Below, piece by piece: positions 12,546 through 24,740 of a stretch of 64,000 nucleotides of DNA; the stretch's first letter is position 1, and every line of letters begins with the position of its first letter. The notes beneath the pieces are model-generated. The model ran no database searches. It was not told where the DNA came from and saw nothing but the letters and a program-made list of their open reading frames with translations. The position numbers were made by a program, and so were the translations under genes. The stretch covers positions 62,001 to 126,000 of the forward strand of contig NW_026516691.1 of assembly GCF_025766255.1 (NCBI RefSeq), read 5' to 3'. This DNA is from Zychaea mexicana (taxonomy: Eukaryota; Mucoromycota; Mucoromycetes; Mucorales; Lichtheimiaceae).

Positions 12546-13766
12546 TTATTGCAATAGCTGACCCAGATAGTTTGCCATTTTTTCTTTGGAGCTGATTGCA
12601 TTGGCTCGTTGCCATCGAAACAGTTCGTCACCAAAATTAATATGAGTCTTGATGTCACCTGCACGGTAAGGCAGATAAGGTCGAAACGCGTCTCCTCCTT
12701 CATAAAGCGGTACCAGACTGACTATGCCTATAAACATATACATCTTGTGTTAACCACGCCCCTTTTCTCCAAAACATATCAAAAACACAGACAACTGTAC
12801 ATTAAAATACACTTACTGATAATTTTTCCGTTGACAGTGATGGAAATGCTATGCGCTTCTTGGACATAGAGTAAACCTACTACATCGCCATCGGCAATCT
12901 CCAATGCAAACAATTCTGTGCGCGCGGACCGACCTTGATAGACCATGGCCATGCGTTCCACACAGTGATACTCGAGTCGGATGTGGTTTCTGTTATCCAA
13001 ACTTTGCATACCCAACACAATGGTGCCTTCATTGTGATCTCCATCGTGGTTAAATAACGTGTCATCGTTATCAGCATTATCTTGACCGTTTCCTTCTTCT
13101 TGCTCCGAGGAAGATGATGGTACGCGTTGCTTGGCCGATCGATTGGCAATTGTCATTTCGAAATAGAGCGAGGGCGATACAGAATAATCATCACGTTCTG
13201 CCGGCCGACTGGATAGAATAGTTGTAGGACGTTTAGATTGGGGTCGCTCAATACGAGCCGGCCGCAAGCTGGGTTCTTGGTTCCCCTCTTCAAGGGCTCC
13301 CTGTACTGACATGCGTCTCATTGCATTCGTCAAAGTCTCGATATCGTCGCTCTTGTCGGATCCGACCGTCTGACGACGTTCGTTGCTGCTCTTGACAACT
13401 TGCGGAGGAGGGAGCTCGACAGGTACAGGTGAACATGCAAGTTGGGCAAAAGGCGTATAGCCTTCGACTGGGTATCTAAGAACGCATAGTTTTTGACATA
13501 AGTCTCTCCACAAGAAGAAGCAACAAAGCTATCGCAATCAAGTACCGTCCTTACCTTAAACGGTCCAAAGGACCACCAAAGCGGAAGCGGCACTCCTGGC
13601 CCGTAGAGAGCGATATAGCAGGATACCAAACCCGCTCAGCATCAATATCCATAAATGCCGTACCCAGATCTTGTCCGTTTTGATAATAACGCATCTCGCA
13701 GCAATCCAAGTCCAGGGCACATGTAATCGTGTCACCGACAGCCCATGAGCATCCATAATTTCGTCT

Positions 13767-13801
<35 letters not shown>

Positions 13802-16800
13802 TTCGTGTTAGCTTCATTCTTTGAAATAATTTCTTTTTGCTGGGGTCAAGAAAGAGAACATACTCTATTTTGATCCGCAGCATGCCATTTCTTGACTCGA
13901 CAACCATCGTAGCCATAGGAAAAGGCATCATCGCCTACGCCAGTACCACCCTCCGGATCAATTTCGAATTCGTCAGTGACCCATCCGACCTGCATCAAGC
14001 CATCTGTAGCCAGAACGACTTCAAACATGTATTTGTGGGTAGATGTTGCTGCCCATGCATCTGATCCACGGACCGGTGTAGGATGCGTTCCACGTACTGT
14101 CTCGAACGTCCAGGAATCGTTTCGAGCCTCAAGCCGCGTCTCATAATTCAAAAGACAATATTTCGATCTGCGATGCAAGTCTATTTCCACGAATATGCTA
14201 TCATTCCCGCATTCGGACGGTGATGACGCAGTCGACGATGATGAAGAAGGTGATGATGACGGGCTAGTACAGCGTGTGGCGAATGTCAAAATAAGTCGTG
14301 CATAGAAATGGAAGGATCGCTTTTCGAGCATTGGTAACTGTGCGCTTTTCCAGATCGAGATCGCCATGACTTGAAGTGCGGACTCGGGAATGATGTAGGA
14401 CGGATCTATATATGTATATTTCAGAAGAAAACAAGGTTTTTTTGGCAGTAGCGCAAAAAGGAAATGATCAGCACAATCGTCATCCAGGGGGGAGGTGTAG
14501 TTAAAATATGACATTGCGCACGGACCAGCACAGATCATTGCTCCCAGGCATGTCAGTACATGGTCTGACAAGGACCGGCAGTTTTGAAACATGTAAATCA
14601 TGGCTTCTACAAAGGCCGTTTCGTGAATAAGGAATTGCCGTACGGATCCTGAAATGTGTGTTACCAAGTCAATGTGTTTTATTTTAGCGAAAAGAGGTTC
14701 TGGCGACGGCGGTGTAAAATACATACCATAATGAACAAGCGAACGCAGCACCATCAGAGCACGGCCAGCAAACCCGGAGTACAGTTTTGCGAAATGCAAC
14801 GGCTGACCAGCAGCCAACATGTCCTCGACTGTGGCAGAATCATGCTCTTCACCCTTTCTGCGTGTTTCACCTAATCGTTCTGCTGCAGACTCAACTTTTT
14901 TCGACATGATATATTGCTCATCCTCGTCGTCGTCGTCGTCATCATCGTCATCCTCACTGTCGGAAGACGAATCATTGGGTGCGAACGTCATGGGCCGTGC
15001 GGCTGCGGCTGCAGTCAACCCAGATGATGTTGACTGTTGCTTATGTGTTGCTGCTGTTCCAGGCGATGCTACTGTTGCAAGAACGCCATCAGCTCGACGG
15101 AGCGGAGCCACGGTCGTACGAGCCTTGAGCCATGCCAACACATCGTAATATGCTGCTTTGGCCGTACTTTCTTCCATTTCCGTCACTTGCTTTGTCGTCT
15201 GTTGACTCCAAGCTTCGAGAACAGGATAAATAGCAAGCATGACCAATGATTCTGAGAATTCGCGAATGGGTTCGAACAACAAGGCGGATGAAGATGAAGC
15301 AGAGGATGGCATTGTGGCTCCTGTACGGGCACTGTTGTAAACCCGGTCATTATCGGCTAAAAATTGGCGTTCCATGTCCGTTAATCGTGCAGATTGCCGT
15401 GCTTCCCGTTCAAACGCGCTGATTTGTTCGCCTTCAACCGCCTCTTCCATTTTGGCCATATCTGCCATCATGTTTTCAAAGACGGTGCCTGTGACCACGT
15501 TCCCAAACACATCTTCGTTCTCGAGTAGAATGCGCAATGCGCTGAGTGCACCGACGAATTGGACGCGTGACGAAAGCGGTAACTCGAACTTTATGAACAA
15601 AGATGTTCGGTCGTGTGTGGATGAGTGATCGGAACAGGAGGAAGACGATGATGAAGAAGAAGAAGAGGATGATACGGATTCGGTGGATTTCCGAGGACCG
15701 TGGTCTCTGGCCATTTGACTCATTTCTAGGCTTGTAGAAAGTCGTGAGTGTCGTTTGGATGCTTGTCGTCGTTGCGGTAGACGGCGCTTGCTCGTAGTTT
15801 TTTCTTGTGAGCTTGCAATAAGAGATTGCATGAGAATGATCGGAAGAACATCTTGAGAAATGCCAGTGCATGTGCTGATGAGAGGCTCGATGACTTGTAA
15901 TGTCACGCGTGTGGTAATAGATCGGACTAGAATTAAAGGACGATTAATACTTCAGTAAAAGAATCCTATTGCATCTATTAGCTCACACTTGATAGCCATT
16001 AGAACCAAGGCCTTGGCGCATGTCAGCTGTACGCGCTCGTGCGTTGATGCGACACACATAGAGACAAGTGTATCCAGACACTGTTCTCGAGCAACACACG
16101 CAAAGTTTTCTACATGGTAATTGACGGGGTCAATCATTAGCTGATCCAGACTTGCTTTTTGTACACAAAGATTCGAAAATACCTCTCATGGCTGTCAAGT
16201 TAAATATTGCTCCCACTGCATTGTATTGGACTTCAAGTTCTTCGTACGATAACAAGTTATTAAGCGCCGACACAACCTCGTTTACGTGTCGATCCAGGAT
16301 GGGTCCGTTACTTGCTATTTCAGGTTGTCGTTTGGTTAAAGTTAACATATGTCACTAGATGGTGTGGCCTTTACTTTCTTACCAATACAGCAAATGAGGG
16401 ATAGAATGTCGGATGCAAAGATGGCAACATGGATTTTACGCGAGGTTGTCAGTTCAAGCATCAAGCCAAATTCATTTGATGTAATGATATCCGGATGAGA
16501 TTCCACTGATTTTGTCATTGTCAGTGAGTTGGTTAGTGGTTTCTTTCTCTTTCTCTGTCTTTAATCGGGTCTAAGATCTGCTTTCTAGTTGTAAGATACA
16601 TACGTTGAGCGGCAACGGCGTGAATGCACAAAATGCTCCAGTACCGCACATCATCATCGTCCAGTGTAAGTCCGCGCATAATTTTTTTCACCATGCCGCT
16701 ATTCACCATTTCTTGCCGAAAATTGTCTAACAATGCACATCGTTAGCCATTCTGATCGATAAGAGGAGAAGCCCACATTTATGTCGTATTATTCGATACC

Positions 16801-18635
16801 TTGTCCATATGCCATGAATTTTATGGTCCGTAGTACAACTCTTGAAATGTATATTTCTTCTGCACCCAACAAGCCATTGAGGATCGCATGTATACCCTTA
16901 ATTTCTCGAAATTGCTGTGCAGCGACGTCTGTGAATTGCATTATTTTTGTTCTTTTAGCATACGATACAAGATCCCACTGTAAGACTTTTCTAACCTTTG
17001 AGAACAAACTCGTGCATCAATCCAGCAGCCCAGTATACAAGTTCAAGATCCTCTTTGATGCCAAAGACATATAATCCAAATGAGTAAAGGAAAAGCCAAC
17101 CATGTGTCTCCCCATTGCAACAGCCATTATCTTTTCCTTTGTCAAACTTACCTGATCTTAATGATATAGAAATAAGATCAATAACATTATATTCCAGTAA
17201 CTCTGTCAAGATAGCCTTGGCCTCAACTACATCGACATTGGAAATAATTCGGACCAAGCTTTGTATGCAAAATTTTGGCATGTTCGTGTTGCCATATGTA
17301 ATTCGCGCCATTTTTGCAAGCACTGCAACAAATCCATCCTCAATCAACACCTTTGGAAATGGATCTATACAAAATTGTTAAAATTGCAGTGAGCCAAAAC
17401 ATAGTAACTAAAATGCTCTTTATAACGTGTGTCTCACATACCACTGCGTGAAATCTGGTATAGTATCATTAGAGTCCAATATTTGAGTTCGTTGTTACGG
17501 ATTGTTGTTGAAGTAAGGATGCGTTTGATTGGTTCCAAAATGCCAATATCGATGATGTAGTATTTGCTGATGTCTAAATGAATGGTTGGTACCCTTATTC
17601 AGTGTCATTGTGTTAAAAACATATACAGGAAGGTCAATGCAAATTACCGCTCATTTGGATTAGATCGCATATCGATACAGCTGCATAACGTTGAACCGAT
17701 TCTTTCATATCTGCGTCCGTGCACTTTAATGCATCCACCAACACATCCAATGCACCGTTTGATAAGAGTGTCGCTCGGTTGCTATCTAGATTGTGTGGTA
17801 TGCTTACACGTTAATATGTTACACATGAGCTAATGCGTAATTTATATTCTTTTACCTCGCCGTGTTAATAGCTGAAGAGCAGATATAGCACGCATCTGCA
17901 CCTCGATAGGTTTGTCCCTTTTACAGGACTCTATTAATTTTGGCAAGTATTTTTCTGGGTAACAATGAAAGTCAAAAAAATACTGTTAGCTCCTTATTTT
18001 TTTTCCTGATTCTTGGTTAGCCTGCGCCAATATGGCAGGTAGTTCTCCTTGGTAGTAAGTAGTGAAGCACGACATCACTAAGCTTACCTGACATGGCCCG
18101 ATCTAGGATTATTTTGACAGCGCTAGTTCATTCCATACATAAAACAGATACGTACAGCGAAAATAAAGTTTTAAGATAACTAAGAGGACCTGCATGAAAC
18201 TCTCTTTTCCTTTGTTTCCTCTCGCTCTCTCCTCAAATGACCGCTGGCAGTTTACAATAAGCACCTACCCATTTTGGATATTGATATTGGTCGAATGCGT
18301 CAAGTAAGCCAACGACTTTAATGGTATTGCTGCAAAAAATGAAAAAGTATCCGGAAGAATAATTTTGTGAATATGGTGCGCATATATGCGTATGTTGTCG
18401 TGGTATCGTTTCTGGTCTTACAGTCTTCGATTTGTCTGTTGGTTTCTTGTCGTTGTGCTTCTCGCTTTTTTCGACTCGTGTGTTCATGAGTGCGGTTATG
18501 GAATGTTTTTAGATTCGAGTACATTGAGTATGCCATGAATGCTGCTGCAACGCCGCTTAGAAAACAGAGCGCCACTGTGGCCGCTTTAGTATTCTCTCCG
18601 GAATCCGGAAGCGATCGTTGTGTAGAGGGACGCAT
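12546..18635 (-). CDS. Large membrane-anchored armadillo-repeat and SPRY-domain protein
   Basis: An 18-exon model closes perfectly (4617 nt, 1538 aa): complement of 18635-18422, 18329-18269, 18122-18088, 17954-17856, 17785-17648, 17573-17442, 17364-17152, 17052-16996, 16928-16800, 16726-16604, 16505-16383, 16314-16183, 16109-15987, 15926-14727, 14648-13864, 13766-13555, 13475-12817, 12727-12546. Nearly all early introns are phase 1. Residues ~19-38 are one hydrophobic TM helix followed by a basic stretch (SRKKREAQRQ). Residues ~85-600 are ARM-like helical repeats (IEVQMRAISALQLL, LVYWAAGLMHEF, QYNAVGAIFNLTA). A Ser/Asp-rich linker lies around 600-840. SPRY 1 is at ~1105-1265 (MQVGWVTDEFE, FSYGYDG, YYQNGQDLG, YPAISLS) and a second SPRY-like unit at ~1345-1515 (ITVNGKI, YRAGDIKTHINFG). 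No RING was seen. The function is unknown; a membrane-tethered interaction scaffold is inferred. Start chosen at the ATG 18635, the first in frame before the TM. Confidence 0.85.
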
Positions 18636-20410
18636 CGCTGCATGAACACACACTGTCGATGCCGTGTTGTTAAAAAGTAGATAAAAAGAAAAGGCGTTAT
18701 ATGCTCTCGGTCACGGAGTCTTTGGGTGCTATTTAAAACTGCTGCTTGAATTTTTCTGCGGGGTTGTTTTGCAGGAGAAAGAAAGAGAAGGGAGAGGAGA
18801 AGACCTACTCTGCTACTGCGACTATTACGGTAGAAAGGACCAAGAAAACGTGAGTGAGAAAAGCAGTGTTTGTTCTCGGTGAGGTTAGAAATGCATACCT
18901 TGAAAAAGCACAGTCGAACAAGGAACTAGTTAACGTTGTCGTTATCGTTGTTTTATATATCAGGAGCAAGAGAAAATTTAAGAAGGAACAAAAGTAGAAA
19001 CGCCGCTGTTCCTTATTATTCACTAACGAAAGCAAAGGTTGGATTAATATCATACACGGTAATGTCTATCGCAAAGCAGCTTCGGTGGTTCACGTTATCA
19101 CACACGTACAGATAACTTGACTCGCATTCTTTTACTCGATGAAAATCATGGTGGAACACACGTGCATATATACTATCTTGCGTGAAAGGCTATCCATGTG
19201 TTGTCCACCATCAACTAAGGAGCTGTCACCTTGCTTTCGAAGCACGTACTTGTTTCCCTCTTTTTATCTGCCTTTTACTCATATTCATTTTCAAGCATCA
19301 GTAACTGCTATGTAATCAATCTTGATTATGCTCTTATTTTATTTCTCATGCTACGTTTGACGAACTAGCGATATGTAGAGCATATTGTTTGTGTTGATTA
19401 TAAATGATGTCAAGCCTCTACCAATGTATGGTACAATGATAGTAGTCGGCGCGCTGTAAGCAACAGCTTACACAACAAGTAATCATCTCCGACTAATCAT
19501 AACCAGAGAAAATATCAAACAACAGCATGCCACAACAAAGATCAGAAAAAACATCATGATAAAACAAGAACAGGAACATCACCTGTCAACATAAAAGCAA
19601 AACATATATAAACCCTGCTCATATCATAGCAAGTAGAGAATCATTCTCTTATATCTTCGGAATTTATATCATCTTTATTATTCTTCTGTAATCCCATTGA
19701 TGTACCGCAGCTGTATCTTACACGCGCGTAGTCACTGACGATCTTCCCCTTGAAAGAATCCTCAATATCGCTACTCGGGCATAACAAACGTATGTGGGAG
19801 ACAAAGTTATATGAACTTGTCACGCGCACTCAGGCCTTAGATTTATTGATTGTGGTACAGAAGCTGCTAGGTAAAAGCTTATAAACGCCCAGAATTTGTA
19901 AACAACGCAAACAAAAACAATGGCATTGCTCTTTGGCACACAATTGCTACAGAGAAAATGAAACAGCGGTACCGACGGTTTTGAGTTCTTCGTATCTACA
20001 CCGGAGTATCCGTCACCACGCGTAAAGAAAAGACACTCATAGGTCAACATGGTTTTATCAGCCGACCATCAAAGATAATGGCTTATTGATTATCTATAAA
20101 ATAACGCTAGGGAGCTCTCTGATCGTCAAACCGCTTCTTACCATATCAAAAAAGAAATGCCGAGGTACAAAAACACAGCACTTTTGAAACGAAAGTGACC
20201 ATGACAACAAATGATACTTAGGTTTCGGTAGTTTCCAAAGTGATAGACCCCGAATATAGTAGGACAGTGTGCCCAGAAACAAACATCTTCAGCAGATAAA
20301 ATATGTTGGTTCAGTACCTACTACAAAATGATGGATCTATTTCTTTTCTTTTCTTTTTTTTGCGCGATTGCTATCTGCTGTAGAATTTAAAAATCACATC
20401 AGCTTGCATT
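18636..20410. other. Intergenic; upstream half of duplication unit 1
   Basis: No gene recognised. From about 19216 onward the sequence resembles 24937-25956 (for example GGAGCTGTCACCTT followed by CGAAGCACGT, and TAGACCCCGAATATAGTA at ~20247). It is therefore the upstream flank and promoter region of the first MFS copy within a tandem duplication. Confidence 0.6.
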
Positions 20411-22924
20411 ATGACAGTCAAGTCAATTGTCACCGATTCTGCCGGTGTTGAAACTGATCCCGAGAAACTGGACCGTCATGTGGAGCGACCTGATTCTAAC
20501 AAGGAGCAAATTGGAGCTGGTGATAACGACGATGACAAGAAGGCCGAGTATTCTTGCACGGCGAGCATCTTTGGAAGAGAAAAAGACGTTGATAATTCAG
20601 TGGTTGAGAAGCAGCTCGTCCGGTGAGATAAAGAGCCTCTTTTTGATTATAACCAGTCCCTAGGCTGGGACTGTTCTTCTAGACCGTTTGTAATTCACTA
20701 ATCCATAGAAAATTGGATATCAAGATAATGATAATCTTATGCGTGTGGGAGATGTGTACACGTTTAGATGGGTATGTTATGTTGCTGTTATTATTACTTG
20801 TTTAGTAGCATTACCCATATGTTTAGAAAACCGAAATCATCATCATTATGCATTTACAATAGCATGTTTTTCTACTAGCGGAGGCGTTCTACCACAAGCG
20901 AGATTAGCAGGGCTTATGACGGATCTTAGCATGACCGAAGCACAATATCGCTGGTGCTTGATCGCACCATTTCTAGGATTTTTAGCTTTCAGTATACCCA
21001 TTAATTTGGTCTTACGAAAGTGGCGCCCATCCTATGTAATGGGAGCAATGGCTCTGTTAGTATAAATATTCAGGCTACACAATACTACAAAATTACCCGT
21101 CATCTTAGCTTACTGACTACATAAAATGTCTGATACGTATTTTCAAGAGTTTGGGGCGGCGTGACAATGGCATGTGCCGGCGTAACGAATTTTGAAGGAC
21201 TATTAATATGCCAGATTGTTCAAGGCGTCCCCGCATCTGGTATGTATATATATTTAAATTTTACTAGAGAATATAGATTAAATGATTTTAACTACGATAC
21301 CATGTAGCAAATGATGCTGCTCAAATGTAAGTATTATGGAGCAGATAAAAAGCCAATCACTAATCATTATATTTTTTTTGTTAATCGGGTTGAACATCTT
21401 TAATTCGTTATCCTCTTCTTCTCTTCTGTCGCAAACACGCTCATTTAGGTATTACATCTCCCTGTGGTACAGGAGATGCGAATCTGCTCAACGTTTCGGA
21501 TGGATGTTGATTGCTGCAGGTCTATTAGCATCCGTTAGAGGGCTTATATCCTATGGTATAACATTTATTCCGACGACAACCATGAACAGCTGGCAATGGT
21601 TCGTATATTGTTAAATTTATGATTGCCAATATACTATGCATGTAATTTAGATGTACTCTTGTTATGTTTACGAGGAAAAAGGTTTAATAGTCAAATATTT
21701 TATTTTTTTATAGGATGTTTCTATTGTATAGCATACCTTCTGTCCTATGTGGGATATTTTGCCTCCTGCTCCTACCAGATCAGCCAGAAACTGCCACGTT
21801 TTTAAACGAGGAAGAGCGAGCCTTAGCCATACAACGCCTGGCCACAGGTAAATAACGTTGTATAGCAATGAAGTCAAACAATGCAATTACAGATATGCAA
21901 CAAGCAACAGTTTCTTCTCAATATCATCACGAGACTTTTGGTTTATCAAGTGATACTAAGCCGCAAATATACATGGATGTCTTATACATAGAGCAAGCTT
22001 TTACTGCAACGCATGCTTGGTCCTGGTTACAAGTTGCTAGCGTGCTTACCGATTGGAAGCTTTACTGCCTCGGTATGATATTCATGCTTGGTGAAATTGC
22101 GGGAAGTGGCGCGAGACTGAATATGCCGGCGATTATTGATGGCATTGGAAACTGGGACGAGGCCGTGTCCCTTGCTTTGACAGCACCGCCGTGGGTAGCA
22201 ACCTGCATCGCTCTGTACTTTTATCCGAAACTATCAGGTACTTTATTGTTGGATGCCGCATTCACAAGATGCTATGTGTGCCTCTACATCATATCGCTGA
22301 AAGAGCCCTTGATACACTAACAGTCAAACATCGCTATGATTGGTACTACATTGAAGATCAACTACAGCAACGCGCGTATTTTATAGTCGGATCATTTGTA
22401 CTGCTTGCTGTTGGCATGCTGCTCATCATGTTTGTGCCAGAACAAGTTGTTGGTGCACGGTATTTTGCTGTGATCATTTACGCCATTAGTGCGGTTAGTA
22501 CTTTTTTTACTCCCAACATATTCAGCCATCACAAAGCAGCTGAGGGACATTAAATTATCAGTTATCTGATTTTATATAGAGTCTTGATACACCTATCAGA
22601 AACGCATGGTGTACTGACAACTTTCAGGGCTGACCCGACGAGCGGTGGCTTCTGCATTCTTATACATGGCGGCGGCTGCCGGGAATACTATTGGTGGTCA
22701 GGCATATTTTTGATCCTCCGCGGTACATGATGGGACACACTATTGCGTTGTGTGCTGTTGCCGCAGGAATTGTTTCGACCCTGGGGCTCCGGATTGTGTT
22801 GAAACGCATAAACAACGAGCGAATCATGTTGATACAGAATGAATCAAGGAAGCAGGAAGCAATCGCCAGATATGGAGAAAACGTAATCGGCGACAGACAT
22901 CCAGAATATCGTTATAGCGTATAG
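20411..22924 (+). pseudogene. MFS permease copy 1 (Dal5/anion:cation symporter type), frameshifted
   Basis: Ten exons can be placed: 20411-20622, 20709-20771, 20879-21055, 21148-21239, 21308-21326 (a 19-nt microexon), 21449-21598, 21714-21847, 21893-22237, 22357-22493 and 22580-22924. All phases agree up to exon 10. The product is a Major Facilitator permease with a hydrophilic N-tail, ARLAGLMTDLSMTEAQYRW after TM1, LLICQIVQG in TM4, the PDQPETATFLNEEERALAI loop, and SDQLQQRAYF at TM8. In exon 10 a T is missing at ~22622-22624 (3 T instead of 4 in copy 2), giving a TGA at 22631. A T is gained at ~22710 (5 T instead of 4), which restores frame too late. The last ~95 residues are lost unless these homopolymer differences are assembly errors. 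Copy 2 is the intact reference. Confidence 0.8.
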
Positions 22925-23519
22925 TAGTGTATGTATTTGACCTTATACGATCGAATCAAACAGCATTAATTGCGAATGTATATACGATTGAGATTTCCTG
23001 TGCTCTATATAGTGGTTCTCGCATTCTTTCAGCTCTTTATATTTATGGGCTGGTACAATGGAGGAAGCAATCATCATACTGCTTGGATAATGCATAGCTT
23101 CAAATGTCTCTTTTTTTTAGACCAGCCTACATGCAGTCGGCTCCAGTTTAATGATGCGGGTCATCTATTGCTGAACTATCTTTACATCTCTTAACAACTC
23201 GCCAGTATCTACTGTCAATTCTGCTAGGTCTCTACATAGTGATGTTGTAGTAGGACTGTCACCACGGCATTAATCAAATAACTTTTGACGCCACTTATGG
23301 CTGTGGGTTTCCTTCGTATTTTGTCACTTCAATTCTCATTTAATGTAACAACACGTACCGTCTTAATTGTCTTTGAATATGTACTGTAAATATGATCGTT
23401 GTCAAAAAGTAACCGCTCAATGGAATGTTATGGCATGCATATAGATTAGTACCATGAAAAATCGCGTTATCGTCAATTGATCATACAGAAGGACTTCACA
23501 CCAAACATCAACCACGTCA
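22925..23519. other. Intergenic between MFS copy 1 and helicase remnant
   Basis: The first ~135 bp match the 3' flank of MFS copy 2 (28431-28570), marking the end of the duplicated unit near 23060. Nothing else is recognised in the remaining sequence. Confidence 0.5.
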
Positions 23520-24740
23520 CACACGTGCAATGATGAGAAGAACCCAAAACTTGCCCTACGATCAACTATGGGTTTGCCTACCGAACTGTTCCTCAGTATC
23601 GGTACCCGCTACATAATTACCTGCAACGTAGATACGAGCGACGGACTCGTGAATGGCGCGATGGTACTTACGTAGTATGGACATTGCGACGCATAGACAA
23701 AGGGCGGAGGACATTAGACCACTTCGCTTGTGAATTGAGTTCAAGTACGAGCCCACTGATAGAAAGCAGCGAGAGAAATGCCGATCGCTAATGGAGCGAG
23801 AAGGCATCAGCGGTTGGACACCACTCGAGCACGTTACAAAGCTCATCAAACCGCGACCGGAATCTACAGTAGGCATCATTAGAATGCAATTCCCGCTGAC
23901 ACATGTTGAAGCGATTACAAGGTCAGACATACGAAGTCGAGGTTATCGTACTGCCTCGAAGACAACCCAATCACTTTTTGCTCTACGTCGCCTGTTCAAG
24001 TGCAAAGAGACCAACCGGTCTTTATCTGATCGGAACTTTCCAAGCTCTGACGTCTTCAGCTTGATCGTTAGCTGAGACAGCATTGGCACAAGAGTTGGCA
24101 AGGTAACTAACGCGTTTCTGCATGATGATCGAGGGAGGACGCATCAATTTGTATTCCACAATATCCAAAGTCTGCAGAGATACATTACCTTGTATGAAAG
24201 GATGCCGTGTATCTCACATCAGACTTCCTATTATTCGCTGAGACATGGACTTTACCAAGCGATACAGACAGCTTGAACATGATAGGTTCAACCTCATCAC
24301 ACGACAAGACTCGAACGCAGACAGAACAGCAAGACGCGCTCTCGGAACGTGTGCTTACATTAGAAGCAAGGCGGTATCCCGCATCCGTCATGAAAGCAGT
24401 CACAGCACTAACCCTATGATCAGCTCTCCATCGTCGGATATAACGGTCCACTAATATTATCTCAACGGTATATGCCCGGCCGCGGACGCCAGTGGAGAGT
24501 TTGATAAGAGCATTACATGAAATTATCAACAATCATCAAAACGCCGCACATATCATCGCTGGCGATTTTACGTCAACTTTCTCGATGAATCGCACTAAAC
24601 TGAGCAACTTGAGAATTTCTTTACGCAAAACAATCTGCTGCCGGCCCTTCCAGAAGGTGCCACCACAACACTTGCAAATACCAAGATCGACGAATTTTTT
24701 ACGAGTTTCCTACCATATCATCACTGCAAATACTTAAATC
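23520..24740 (+). mobile_element. Decayed Pif1-type helicase plus endonuclease remnant (Helentron-like RepHel-EN C-terminus)
   Basis: Plus-strand frames, broken by stops and shifts, read as the C-terminus of a Pif1/Helitron helicase: LPTELFLSIG, then CNVDTSDGLVNGA (~23570-23660), then LQGQTYEVEVIVLP and LLYVACSSAK (~23915-24005, motif V/VI-like SxQGQT and YVA-SR). The same strand continues into an exonuclease-endonuclease-phosphatase-like domain: VFHNIQSLQRYI (~24150), SDFLLFAETWTLPSD (~24218-24265) and HIIAGDFTSTF (~24550). Helicase followed by a LINE-derived endonuclease is the arrangement of Helentron (Helitron2) proteins. At least one frameshift separates the HNIQ and SDFLLF motifs. No Rep domain or ends were found, so only the 3' part of the element appears present. 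It sits exactly between the two duplicated MFS units. Confidence 0.65.

Noticed and set aside
13766..13800. (GT)n run as a coding or regulatory repeat
   Set aside because: It is the polypyrimidine/GT part of an intron immediately before the acceptor TGCAG of the ARM/SPRY gene.
22325..22360. Splice acceptor CTAACAG before TCAAACATCG in MFS copy 1 (and the equivalent in copy 2)
   Set aside because: In copy 2 this choice runs into TAA; the downstream acceptor TTGAAG keeps frame in both copies and restores the family residues KLSDQLQQRAYF.
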